DNA of 64,000 nt from Alphaproteobacteria bacterium HGW-Alphaproteobacteria-3 (GTDB lineage: Bacteria; Pseudomonadota; Alphaproteobacteria; Parvibaculales; Parvibaculaceae). Below, one piece after another: positions 20,147 to 28,064 of this stretch. The first letter of the stretch is position 1; every line of letters starts with the position of its first letter. The position numbers and the translations under genes were made by a program. A model generated the notes under the pieces. That model saw nothing but the letters and a program-made list of their open reading frames with translations, ran no database searches and was not told the DNA's origin. The stretch spans positions 1 through 64,000 of the forward strand of contig PHEF01000002.1 in NCBI GenBank assembly GCA_002842875.1, written 5' to 3'.

Positions 20147-20643
20147 GTCAGAACCAGCCAGAGAATATCGAGGAAAATGAAGGTGAAGATGGCGAAGAGC
20201 GCGGCAGCGATGTCGTCGATCATGACGCCGAACCCGCCTTTGAAGCGCCGTTCCATCGCGCCGATCGGCCAGGGCTTCAGAATGTCGAAGAAGCGGAAGA
20301 GGACAAAGGCCGCGCCCCATGCAACCGGCGTCATCGGCAGGGCGGCGAGAACGAGAAATATCGCGGCGACTTCGTCGATCACGACTTCGGACGCATCGTC
20401 CGTCTCCGCCGCCTGACAATATTTTCCCGCAGCCCATATGCCTCCCGCGAAGGCGGCAACCGAGCAGGCAAGGAGCGCCCAGGACCCGCCTGCCCAGCCG
20501 GTTGCGACGGCAAACGGAAAGGCGAAGAGCGTCCCCCATGTGCCGGGAGCCGGACGGATGAGACCGGCGCCGAACCAGGTCGCGATGAGAACGGCTGGAT
20601 GATGGAAGGGAAGGGAAGGCGGCAAGGGGGTCAATCGGATCAT
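20143..20643 (-). CDS. pgpA: Phosphatidylglycerophosphatase A
   Basis: 166 residues. Removes phosphate from phosphatidylglycerophosphate in phospholipid synthesis at the inner membrane. The PgpA motif APGTWGTL near residues 30-37 and the acidic pair EVVIDEVAA (probable metal site) are present, with several hydrophobic segments. ATG 20643 is chosen; it lies 4 bases after the ispDF stop. Middle gene of an ispDF-pgpA-pncC minus-strand operon. Confidence 0.92.
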   Translation of the reverse strand: MIRLTPLPPSLPFHHPAVLIATWFGAGLIRPAPGTWGTLFAFPFAVATGWAGGSWALLACSVAAFAGGIWAAGKYCQAAETDDASEVVIDEVAAIFLVLAALPMTPVAWGAAFVLFRFFDILKPWPIGAMERRFKGGFGVMIDDIAAALFAIFTFIFLDILWLVLT

Positions 20644-20647
20644 GCTG

Positions 20648-21799
20648 TCACCCGAAGATGAGCGTTGCGAGAGCCTGGGCCGCGATGCCTTCGCCGCGGC
20701 CGGTGAAACCAAGCCCCTCCGTCGTGGTCGCCTTGACGCTCACCCGCGTCACGTCGACGGACAGAATGCCGGCGACACGTTTCCGCATGGCGATGACATG
20801 AGGACCGATCTTCGGTTGCTCGCAGATCAGCGTGAGATCGACATTCGATATCCGTGCACCGCCCTCGCGCGCCAGTGTCGCAGCATGGGCGAGAAAGATA
20901 TCCGACGGCGCGCCTTTCCACTTCGGATCGCTCGGCGGGAAATGCTGGCCGATATCGCCCGCGCCGATGGCGCCGAGGATCGCGTCGGTGATCGCATGAA
21001 GTCCGGCATCCGCGTCCGAATGGCCGACAAGGCCGAAGGTGTGCGGCACCTTCACACCGCACAGCCAGACGTGATCGCCCGGCCCGAACCGGTGAACGTC
21101 GAAGCCGGTGCCCGTCCTCACATCTCCGCCCCGCATGATCATGCGCTCCGCCCGCCTGATATCTTCCGCGCTCGTAATCTTGATATTGTCGTCGTCGCCC
21201 GCGACCATCGCGACGTCGACGCCCGCGGCCGCCGCAACAGCCACATCGTCCGTATACTCATCGCCCGATGCGCGCCGATGCGCGTCGAGAATGGCGCCGA
21301 AGCGAAAGGCCTGGGGTGTCTGTGCGCGCCAGAGCCCGGTGCGGTCGACCGTCTCGCCCGCAAGTCCCTCCGCCGTCGCACGGCGGATCGTGTCGGTGAC
21401 GGCGAGGGCGGCAAGGGCGCCTGCATGTTCCGCCAAGGCCAAAATGCAATCCGCGATGAGCCGCGCCGAAACCATCGGCCTTGCCCCGTCATGGATGAGC
21501 ACGTAATCGGGCGGCGTGGCGGCGAGCCTTTCGAGGCCCGCCCGAACCGATGCCTGGCGGGTCGCCCCGCCGATGCACGGGGGCAGAAGCTTTGGCAGGC
21601 CCGCCGAGGCCAACTCATAGGCCTCCTTGTCATCCTCATGAATGACAGGAAGGACGCTCGAAATGTGGGGATGGGCGGCAAAGGCGCCGAGGGTCCGGCG
21701 AAGCACGGGCTCCCCGGCAAGCTGGCGATATTGCTTCGGCGCGCCGGGTCCCGCGCGGCTTCCGCGGCCGGCCGCCACAATCAGCGCGGCGACGTTCAT
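20648..21799 (-). CDS. ispDF: Bifunctional IspD-IspF of the MEP isoprenoid pathway
   Basis: 383 residues. N-terminal IspD (CTP:MEP cytidylyltransferase) with [17 protein letters not shown] and [11 protein letters not shown]-terminal IspF (MECDP synthase) with [13 protein letters not shown] and [20 protein letters not shown] carrying the zinc-binding residues. The fusion is common in alphaproteobacteria. ATG 21799 gives the standard [11 protein letters not shown] start. Divergent from dusB. Confidence 0.97.
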   Translation of the reverse strand: MNVAALIVAAGRGSRAGPGAPKQYRQLAGEPVLRRTLGAFAAHPHISSVLPVIHEDDKEAYELASAGLPKLLPPCIGGATRQASVRAGLERLAATPPDYVLIHDGARPMVSARLIADCILALAEHAGALAALAVTDTIRRATAEGLAGETVDRTGLWRAQTPQAFRFGAILDAHRRASGDEYTDDVAVAAAAGVDVAMVAGDDDNIKITSAEDIRRAERMIMRGGDVRTGTGFDVHRFGPGDHVWLCGVKVPHTFGLVGHSDADAGLHAITDAILGAIGAGDIGQHFPPSDPKWKGAPSDIFLAHAATLAREGGARISNVDLTLICEQPKIGPHVIAMRKRVAGILSVDVTRVSVKATTTEGLGFTGRGEGIAAQALATLIFG

Positions 21800-21911
21800 A
21801 TCCGCTCGTTTCGCACCCCGCGCGATCCCGCGCAAGCGATTTGCCTTGCCGAAACTTTAGGCAGGTGCTAAATTGGGCAAAATTTGTGCAGTTTCTTCGG
21901 GTGCCCAAAGT

Positions 21912-22940
21912 TTGACCATCTCCATTGGCTCACACACGCTTCGCAATCCTGTGCTTCTCGCCCCCATGGCCGGCGTGACGGATCTGCCGTTCCGCCGGGT
22001 GGCGCATGGCCTGGGCGCGGGGCTCGTCGTGTCGGAAATGGTGGCCAGCGACGAGCTTGTCCGGGCGCGTCCGGATGTGGTGCGCAGGGCCGCAGGCGCC
22101 GGGGAGTTCCGCCCGCTATCGATCCAGCTTGCCGGGCGCGAAGCCCGCTGGATGGCCGAAGGGGCCCGGGTCGCCGAAGCGGCGGGAGCCGACATCGTCG
22201 ACATCAACATGGGCTGTCCAGCCAAACAGGTAACCTCCGGCCTCTCCGGCTCGGCCTTGATGCGCGACCTCGATCATGCCGAAAGCCTGATCCGGGCAAC
22301 CGTGGATGCGACGGGCGTGCCCGTCACGCTCAAGATGCGGACGGGATGGGACGAGACGCGGCGCAACGCGCCCGAACTCGCCATCCGCGCGGAGGCAGCG
22401 GGCGTGGCGATGGTGACGGTGCACGGCCGGACGCGCTGCCAGTTCTACAAGGGCAGGGCGGATTGGGACTTCATTGCCGAAGTGAAGAAGGCGGTCTCCA
22501 TTCCCGTCATCGCCAATGGCGACGTGACGAGCGAGGAGGACGCGCGCGCGATCCTCGATGCGTCCGGCGCCGACGGTGTGATGATCGGACGCGGCGCGCA
22601 GGGCCGCCCCTGGTTTCTCGATCAGATTGCCCATTTTCTCGCAACCGGCGAAAAGCGCGCCGCACCCTCCTGGAAGGCGCAGGGCGAAATCGTTGCCGCG
22701 CATTACCGCGACATGCTCGCGCATTACGGTGAGGCGCTCGGTATGCGCGTCGCCCGCAAGCATCTCGTCTGGTACCTCGAGGAAGCATCGCGGCGCTTCC
22801 CCGAAGACGCCATGGCGACGAAGCGCGCCGTGGTGCGCATGAGCGATCCGCGCGACGTGCTTGCGGCGCTTTCGGCATTCTATGTGCAGGCGGGCGAGGC
22901 CGAGCCCGCAGATCCATCCACGAAAAGGGAGGCCGCGTGA
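21912..22940 (+). CDS. dusB: tRNA-dihydrouridine synthase (DusB / NifR3)
   Basis: 342 residues from TTG 21912, which gives the family-typical [21 protein letters not shown]; an in-frame TTG at 21873 with AGG-rich upstream bases is the alternative. FMN-dependent reduction of uridines in tRNA. Motifs: [26 protein letters not shown] with the catalytic Cys, [11 protein letters not shown], and IANGDV. First gene of the nifR3-ntrB-ntrC block; its stop overlaps the ntrB start. Confidence 0.95.
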   Translation: MTISIGSHTLRNPVLLAPMAGVTDLPFRRVAHGLGAGLVVSEMVASDELVRARPDVVRRAAGAGEFRPLSIQLAGREARWMAEGARVAEAAGADIVDINMGCPAKQVTSGLSGSALMRDLDHAESLIRATVDATGVPVTLKMRTGWDETRRNAPELAIRAEAAGVAMVTVHGRTRCQFYKGRADWDFIAEVKKAVSIPVIANGDVTSEEDARAILDASGADGVMIGRGAQGRPWFLDQIAHFLATGEKRAAPSWKAQGEIVAAHYRDMLAHYGEALGMRVARKHLVWYLEEASRRFPEDAMATKRAVVRMSDPRDVLAALSAFYVQAGEAEPADPSTKREAA

Positions 22941-24067
22941 TGTCGCAAGCCGTTCGCGCTCTTGGTTCCGGCGGTCCGCCGGAGGCGAGTGTGATCCTGA
23001 AATCGATGCCGCATCCGGTTCTCCTGATCGATCGCGACATGCGCATCGAATATGTGAATGGCAGCGCCGAGGAATTTTTCGCCGCCAGTTCCGCCATGCT
23101 GCTCGGTCATCCGTTGAACGATATCGTCGCCTTTGGCAGTCCTCTCCTCGCGCTGATCGGGCAGGTCTTCGAGCGCGGCGTCTCGGTGAACGAATATGGC
23201 GTCGAGATCGGCACACCGCGTATCGGCGATCGCCAGGTCGACATCCAGGTGACGCCGCTCGCCGAATATCCGGGCCACGTTCTCCTGCTTCTCCAGGTGC
23301 GCACCATGGCGCAGAAGATGGACCGCCAGCTCACGCATAGAGGCGCGGCGCGATCCGTCACCGGTATGGCCTCCATTCTCGCCCATGAAATCAAGAACCC
23401 GCTCTCCGGCATTCGCGGCGCCGCGCAGCTTCTCGAAATTTCCGGATCGCCGGAGGACAAGACGCTCACCCGCCTCATCTGCGAGGAGACCGACCGCATC
23501 TGCAAACTTGTGGACCGGATGGAGGTTTTCTCCGACGAGCGGCCGGTCCCGCGCGAGCCCGTGAACATTCACCTCGTGCTCGGACATGTGAAGCAGCTTG
23601 CAACGACAGGCTTTGCAAGAAACATCCGTATCGTCGAGGAATACGATCCATCGCTGCCGCCCGTGCTCGGCGACAAGGACCAGCTCATCCAGGTCTTCCT
23701 CAATCTCGTGAAGAACGCCGCCGAAGCCATCGGCGGTTCGGATGGCGAGATTGTGCTCACCACCGCCTACAGGCCCGGCGTCCGTCTTTCGATGCCCGGC
23801 AGCCGGGACCGCGTGAGCCTGCCGCTTGAGATATGCGTGATCGACGACGGCGGCGGCGTTCCCGGCGACCTCATGGAACATCTCTTCGATCCCTTCGTGA
23901 CGACGAAGTCGTCCGGCACCGGTCTTGGCCTGGCGCTGGTCGCGAAGATCATCGGCGACCATGGCGGCATCGTCGAATGCGAGAGCCTGCCGAGAAAAAC
24001 CATCTTTCGCGTGCTGCTGCCCATGCATACGGGCGCAACCGCGATCCACGACGAAACCGCGCACTGA
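22940..24067 (+). CDS. ntrB: Nitrogen regulation sensor histidine kinase NtrB
   Basis: 375 residues. N-terminal PAS domain (about 15-125), phospho-accepting His149 in [20 protein letters not shown], and a C-terminal ATPase with LVKNAAEAI (N box), DDGGGVP and GTGLGLALV. Soluble, no membrane segment. Under nitrogen limitation it phosphorylates NtrC; PII protein switches it to phosphatase. GGGAGG lies 7 bases before ATG 22940, which overlaps the dusB stop. Confidence 0.97.
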   Translation: MSQAVRALGSGGPPEASVILKSMPHPVLLIDRDMRIEYVNGSAEEFFAASSAMLLGHPLNDIVAFGSPLLALIGQVFERGVSVNEYGVEIGTPRIGDRQVDIQVTPLAEYPGHVLLLLQVRTMAQKMDRQLTHRGAARSVTGMASILAHEIKNPLSGIRGAAQLLEISGSPEDKTLTRLICEETDRICKLVDRMEVFSDERPVPREPVNIHLVLGHVKQLATTGFARNIRIVEEYDPSLPPVLGDKDQLIQVFLNLVKNAAEAIGGSDGEIVLTTAYRPGVRLSMPGSRDRVSLPLEICVIDDGGGVPGDLMEHLFDPFVTTKSSGTGLGLALVAKIIGDHGGIVECESLPRKTIFRVLLPMHTGATAIHDETAH

Positions 24068-24081
24068 CAGGAGCAGCGCCC

Positions 24082-25524
24082 ATGCCAAGCGGCACCATTC
24101 TTCTTGCGGATGACGATGCGGCGATCCGGACCGTGCTCAATCAGGCACTCGGAAGGGTCGGTTACGACGTCCGTTCCACTGGCAACGCGGCAACCCTGTG
24201 GCGTTGGGTGAGCCAGGGCGAGGGCGATCTCATCATCACCGACGTCGTGATGCCGGACGAAAACGCTTTCGATCTCATCCCGCGGATCAAGCGCGTGCGC
24301 CCCGATCTGCCCATTGTGGTCATGAGCGCGCAGAACACGCTGAAGACCGCGATCACGGCGGCGGAGCGCGGCGCCTACGAATATCTGCCCAAGCCGTTCG
24401 ATCTCAACGAATTGATCCGCGTCGTCGACCGGGCGATGACGGCACCGCGCGAACCCGCGATTGCACGCCAGCAGCCGGAAGAAGGCGAAAAGATTCCGTT
24501 GATCGGCCGTTCGCCCGCCATGCAGGACATCTACCGCGTCCTCGCGCGGCTCATGCAGACGGACCTCACGGTGATGATCTCGGGCGAGTCCGGCACCGGC
24601 AAGGAACTCGTCGCCCGCGCGCTGCACGATTATGGCCGCCGCCGCAACGGGCCCTTCGTTGCCGTCAACATGGCGGCCATCCCGCGTGAACTCATCGAAA
24701 GCGAACTCTTCGGTCACGAGAAGGGCGCCTTCACCGGCGCAAGCCAGCGCGCGACGGGCCGCTTCGAGCAGGCCGAAGGCGGCACGCTCTTCCTCGACGA
24801 GATCGGCGACATGCCCATGGAGGCGCAAACGCGCCTTCTCCGTGTCCTCCAGCAAGGCGAATACACGACGGTCGGCGGCCGTACGCCGATCAAGACCGAT
24901 GTGCGCATTGTCGCGGCGACGAACCGCGACCTCCGCCAGCTCATCAATCAGGGCCTCTTCCGCGAGGACCTTTTCTTCCGCCTGAACGTCGTCCCCATCC
25001 GCCTGCCGCCGCTCCGCGAGCGCACGGAAGACATCGCCGATCTCGTTCGCCACTTCCTCGGTCAGGCCGAGGACGAAGGGCTGCCGCCCAAGACGATCGA
25101 CGCGGAAGGGATGGAACTCCTCAAGCGCTACCGCTGGCCGGGCAATGTGCGCGAACTGGAAAATCTCGTTCGCCGCCTGGCGGCCCTCTACACGGAGGAA
25201 ACGATCGGTGCCCGCATCCTCGAATCGGAACTGGCGGAGCCGGACTTCGGCAAGCCGGCCGCTCAGCCGGCAACGGACGAACCGCTGGCCTCCTCGGTCG
25301 AGAGGACGCTCAATCGCATCTTCTCGACCCATGGCGACGACCTGCCGCCGCCCGGCCTCTACGAGCGCCTGCTGAAGGAGGTCGAGAAGCCGCTTTTCAG
25401 CATGAGTCTCGCGGCCACGCGCGGCAATCAGATCAAGGCGGCGCATCTTCTGGGCATCAACCGCAATACCCTCAGGAAGAAGATTCGCGAGCTCGACATC
25501 CAGGTGATCCGCGGTTTGAAGTGA
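24082..25524 (+). CDS. ntrC: Nitrogen regulator NtrC, sigma-54 activator
   Basis: 480 residues from ATG 24082, 14 bases after ntrB. Receiver domain with phospho-acceptor Asp54 ([11 protein letters not shown]), AAA+ domain with Walker A GESGTGKE (about 168-175), the sigma-54 contact loop GAFTGA at 215-220, and a Fis-type C-terminal HTH ([21 protein letters not shown]). Activates nitrogen assimilation genes. The next gene of the conserved block, ntrY, is separated from it by an IS element. Confidence 0.97.
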   Translation: MPSGTILLADDDAAIRTVLNQALGRVGYDVRSTGNAATLWRWVSQGEGDLIITDVVMPDENAFDLIPRIKRVRPDLPIVVMSAQNTLKTAITAAERGAYEYLPKPFDLNELIRVVDRAMTAPREPAIARQQPEEGEKIPLIGRSPAMQDIYRVLARLMQTDLTVMISGESGTGKELVARALHDYGRRRNGPFVAVNMAAIPRELIESELFGHEKGAFTGASQRATGRFEQAEGGTLFLDEIGDMPMEAQTRLLRVLQQGEYTTVGGRTPIKTDVRIVAATNRDLRQLINQGLFREDLFFRLNVVPIRLPPLRERTEDIADLVRHFLGQAEDEGLPPKTIDAEGMELLKRYRWPGNVRELENLVRRLAALYTEETIGARILESELAEPDFGKPAAQPATDEPLASSVERTLNRIFSTHGDDLPPPGLYERLLKEVEKPLFSMSLAATRGNQIKAAHLLGINRNTLRKKIRELDIQVIRGLK

Positions 25525-25570
25525 CGAGGGCCCGGTTAACCCTCCGCTCAAGCCCTTTATGACACTGATG

Positions 25571-25601
25571 TAAACCGGCGACACTATGCGCCAACCGCAC
25601 C
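25571..25601 (+). repeat. Left target duplication and left terminal inverted repeat of the IS1595-family element
   Basis: The 8-bp duplication TAAACCGG (25571-25578) is directly followed by CGACACTATGCGCCAACC (from 25579). This matches the inverted right end in 20 of the first 23 positions. The duplication length fits the IS1595 family. Confidence 0.9.
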
Positions 25602-25672
25602 CAAGCGGTATGCGCCCTTTCGGCAACGCTGAAAGGAGGTGTTGAATGAGCACGCTCGCATCAGCGGCGCTG

Positions 25673-26500
25673 CTAATCCCAATGGTTATGGGCTGGGGTG
25701 CCAGCGGGCTCGCTTGTGATTTTGTCGGCCGACACGATAGTCATTTTCATGCAGAAGCGAGTTGTCCTAGTTTTCCGGAACACGTCTTCATACTCGATGA
25801 AGCCAAAAAGATATGGCCTGTTGGGATGCACGTTGGTTGTGCCGAATTGGTGGTCTTCCCCACCTGCAACGACATTATCTTTGATTTGAGTGTCTTCATT
25901 CCGATAGGTCGGAACAACGCCGCTAGGCTCATCGTAAGACCATTCGTAGTGCAGCTTTTTGAGTATGCCGGGCGTTTGACCGTGATTGAACACTTTGACT
26001 TCAATCTCTGGGATCACGGACAAGTAGTCATTCACGATTTTTTTTCCGCCCACTACGAGGTAGGCCCTTATTTGAGCCTCCCCCATCTCTCTGGTAGCGG
26101 TAACGGCATCTTGGGCGGCACGGTTAGCCATGTAGGTCAGGCCAAGCGTCACGAAGAGCAAGAAGGTGCCGACGCCGACGAGCACTGTGGAGTAGAGCGC
26201 ATAGTCCCGCATATCCTGCGTGGCAGCGTTCATTGCTCTTGTGGATTCGTCCATGCCAACTTGGGCGTTAACGTCCGCTATCTCCCGTTGGCGGGCTTCT
26301 TCTTCTCGGCGCTCGCGGGCGTCGGCGGCGGCCTGATCCTCGACAACGTGAACCGGCAGAGGAATCGGAAGCGTTTGGGCTGGGCGCTCCTGTTGGGTTG
26401 CCTCCCCCTGTCCGGCTTGAGCTTCTTCTTTGGCTTGCCCTGAAAAGGCGAACAGTGTCAGTCCAAGCGCAATGATTGCGAGCCGATAGCTTCTAGGCAT
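25673..26500 (-). CDS. IS passenger gene: exported or membrane protein of unknown function
   Basis: 275 residues. A signal-peptide-like start (LAIIALGLTLFAFSGQA, about 6-22), then a Glu/Gln/Arg-rich, probably coiled-coil stretch (about 45-85), one membrane segment (about 101-125, VLVGVGTFLLFVTLGLTYMA), and a C-terminal domain of alternating strands. No known family was recognised. It overlaps the 3' end of the DUF6471 gene by 43 bases and has no obvious ribosome site, so translation is probably coupled. GC content is lower than in the flanking ntr genes, a sign of transfer. An opposite-strand open frame covers it but is judged a shadow. Confidence 0.7.
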   Translation of the reverse strand: MPRSYRLAIIALGLTLFAFSGQAKEEAQAGQGEATQQERPAQTLPIPLPVHVVEDQAAADARERREEEARQREIADVNAQVGMDESTRAMNAATQDMRDYALYSTVLVGVGTFLLFVTLGLTYMANRAAQDAVTATREMGEAQIRAYLVVGGKKIVNDYLSVIPEIEVKVFNHGQTPGILKKLHYEWSYDEPSGVVPTYRNEDTQIKDNVVAGGEDHQFGTTNVHPNRPYLFGFIEYEDVFRKTRTTRFCMKMTIVSADKITSEPAGTPAHNHWD

Positions 26501-26682
26501 TGAAGTAAAAACGCCGCTGTGAATTTCCCCCGAGAGAGCTTATTGCGGACGTTTACCTCCTTCTCGTCAACGCCTATTTCGGCCAGCTTTTCGACTAGCT
26601 GGGAATAGGTCACGCCTTTCCGTTTTAGCTCTGATTTCAAGAGGTTAGCGGCTTTCGCTTCCCAGTCCGTCTTTTCGGCCAT
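26458..26682 (-). CDS. IS passenger gene: small DUF6471-like HTH protein
   Basis: 74 residues, all one domain: WEAKAANLLKSELKRKGVTYSQL followed by VNVRNKLSRGKFTAAFLLQCLEAI, which looks like the DUF6471 family, a short helix-turn-helix of the Cro/XRE kind with no proven role. ATG 26682 follows AGGTGATAC. The promoter in front carries an inverted repeat, suggesting self-repression. First gene of a two-gene unit with the membrane protein, a layout like a small regulator plus effector. Confidence 0.75.
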   Translation of the reverse strand: MAEKTDWEAKAANLLKSELKRKGVTYSQLVEKLAEIGVDEKEVNVRNKLSRGKFTAAFLLQCLEAIGSQSLRLD

Positions 26683-26703
26683 GTATCACCTGCGATGAAA
26701 AAC

Positions 26704-26745
26704 GTATCGTAAATGATACTTATGCCCTTGTATGGGCTACGTCAA
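26704..26745 (-). promoter_or_regulatory. Promoter and operator of the IS passenger operon
   Basis: Minus strand: -35 TTGACG (26740-26745), 17 bases, -10 TAAGTA (26717-26722). A perfect inverted repeat GTATC-N6-GATAC (26704-26719) touches the -10, well placed for repression by the DUF6471 protein. Confidence 0.5.
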
Positions 26746-26755
26746 CGTACTATAT

Positions 26756-26773
26756 CCGTTGCATAGGCAACGG
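26756..26773. repeat. Perfect 7-bp hairpin before the transposase start
   Basis: CCGTTGC (26756-26762) and GCAACGG (26767-26773) with loop ATAG. It lies 12 bases before the transposase ATG, so it may limit transposase translation or bind a regulator. Confidence 0.5.
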
Positions 26774-26785
26774 AAACGATGACAA

Positions 26786-27745
26786 ATGGCACAGCATTTC
26801 CTTCTTAGCGCAAAGGCCCGGACGCTCTCACTGGCGAAAGTCATGCGGATGAGTGAGACGGAGGCTTACGCCATGTTCCGGGCGCTCCGCTGGGCCGAAG
26901 GCGAGCCGGTCTGCACCCATTGCGGCCATGCCGGGGCTTACGAGTACCAGTCCCGCCGCATCTTCAAGTGCAAGGCCTGCCGTCGTCAGTTCTCTGTCAC
27001 GTCCGGTACGGTGTTCTCGCATTACAAGCTGCCGATGCGCGATTACCTTGCCGCCGTGGCGATCTTCGTCAACGCGGTGAAGGGTGTTTCGGCGCTCCAG
27101 CTTTCGCGTGATCTTGGCGTCCAGTACCGCACCGCCTTCGTTCTCGCCCACAAGCTCCGGGAAGCCCTTGCGAGCGAGCAGGACGGTGTGACGCTGGCCG
27201 GTGATATCGAAGTGGACGGCGCGTACTTCGGCGGCTACGTCCGCCCGGAGAACCGCAAGGAAGATCGCAAGGACCGCCGCTACGCCATCAACAAGAACGG
27301 CAAGCGCAAGTCGGTCGTCGTCATGCGTGAGCGTGGCGGGCGTGCCGTGACGGCGGTATTCCCGACCGAGCACGCTTCGACGGATTTCATCATGGACAAT
27401 GTGAAGGCCGGTTCGGTCGTCTATACCGACGAAGCGCCGGGCTGGGATAAGGTGCGGGACTTCTTTCAGGCCTACAGCATCAATCATCAGCTCGCTTATT
27501 CGGACGGCCATATCTGCACGAACCAAGCGGAAAGCTATTTCTCGCGTCTCCGCCGTTCGGAGATTGGCACGCACCATTTCATTTCGGGCCGCTACCTTGA
27601 TCGCTATGCTGGTGAAATGGCGTGGCGTGAAAACCATCGCCGCGACGACAACGGCTCGCAATTCGTCGCCGCTGGCATCCTCGCCATGAAGCCACGCGCT
27701 TCCGCGTTCAAGGGATATTCCCAGCGCCACCTTCAAGCCGCCTGA
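26786..27745 (+). CDS. IS1595-family transposase
   Basis: 319 residues. N-terminal zinc ribbon (CTHCGHAGAYEYQSRRIFKCKACRRQ in two CxxC pairs, about residues 38-63) and a DDE-type ISXO2-like catalytic domain: GDIEVDGAYFGG, VYTDEAPGWD, and a final E in NQAESYFSRLRR (the family uses a DDN/DDE arrangement). Full length, no frameshift, so it may be active. Confidence 0.95.
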   Translation: MAQHFLLSAKARTLSLAKVMRMSETEAYAMFRALRWAEGEPVCTHCGHAGAYEYQSRRIFKCKACRRQFSVTSGTVFSHYKLPMRDYLAAVAIFVNAVKGVSALQLSRDLGVQYRTAFVLAHKLREALASEQDGVTLAGDIEVDGAYFGGYVRPENRKEDRKDRRYAINKNGKRKSVVVMRERGGRAVTAVFPTEHASTDFIMDNVKAGSVVYTDEAPGWDKVRDFFQAYSINHQLAYSDGHICTNQAESYFSRLRRSEIGTHHFISGRYLDRYAGEMAWRENHRRDDNGSQFVAAGILAMKPRASAFKGYSQRHLQAA

Positions 27746-27895
27746 CGGCTTCGGATATCGGTTTCAGTTCACACCAGAGGTGCGCCCGCTTTCGAGCGGG
27801 CGTTGCCGTTTGCGCTGCGTAGCCCCGCGATACGGTCCATCCGATGAAACGAAGTCACGCCCGCGTCACGCGGCGGGACTACGCTAGGCACCTGT

Positions 27896-27926
27896 GGTGT
27901 GGATGGTGCATAGTGTCGTAAACCGG
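27896..27926 (+). repeat. Right terminal inverted repeat and right target duplication
   Basis: The right end ...GGTGCATAGTGTCG (to 27918) is the inverted counterpart of the left end and is followed by the second TAAACCGG (27919-27926). Confidence 0.9.
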
Positions 27927-28064
27927 CAACATTGTTGTTGAACGGTATCGCTTGCCGATACAGAATGTCGCCTTGCCGCAAAGGGAGCGTGGCGCATTAG
28001 GCACAGACGAGGCAGCGGGGTTCGATAACCCGCATATCGCCCGCGCCGCCGCGCAGGAACGGGC

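Larger units (their letters stand above)
25579..27918. mobile_element. Complete IS1595-family insertion sequence with two passenger genes, between ntrC and ntrY
   Basis: 2340 bp bounded by 23-bp terminal inverted repeats (CGACACTATGC... at both ends) and an 8-bp direct duplication TAAACCGG. It contains the transposase (plus strand) and, on the minus strand, a DUF6471 gene and a signal-peptide membrane protein gene, transcribed divergently from the transposase. Passenger genes are known in some IS1595 subgroups. The ends and target duplication are intact, so the insertion is recent or at least undegraded. Removing one duplication restores a roughly 190-base ntrC-ntrY spacer. The right-hand 150 bases after the transposase (27746-27895) hold only hairpins such as GCCCGC/GCGGGC. 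Confidence 0.9.

Noticed and set aside
25646-26443. 265-codon plus-strand frame inside the IS as a real protein gene
   Set aside because: It runs antisense to a gene with a clear signal peptide and membrane segment, has no recognisable domain, and stops inside the transposon; only the ribosome site is noteworthy and is reported as a finding.
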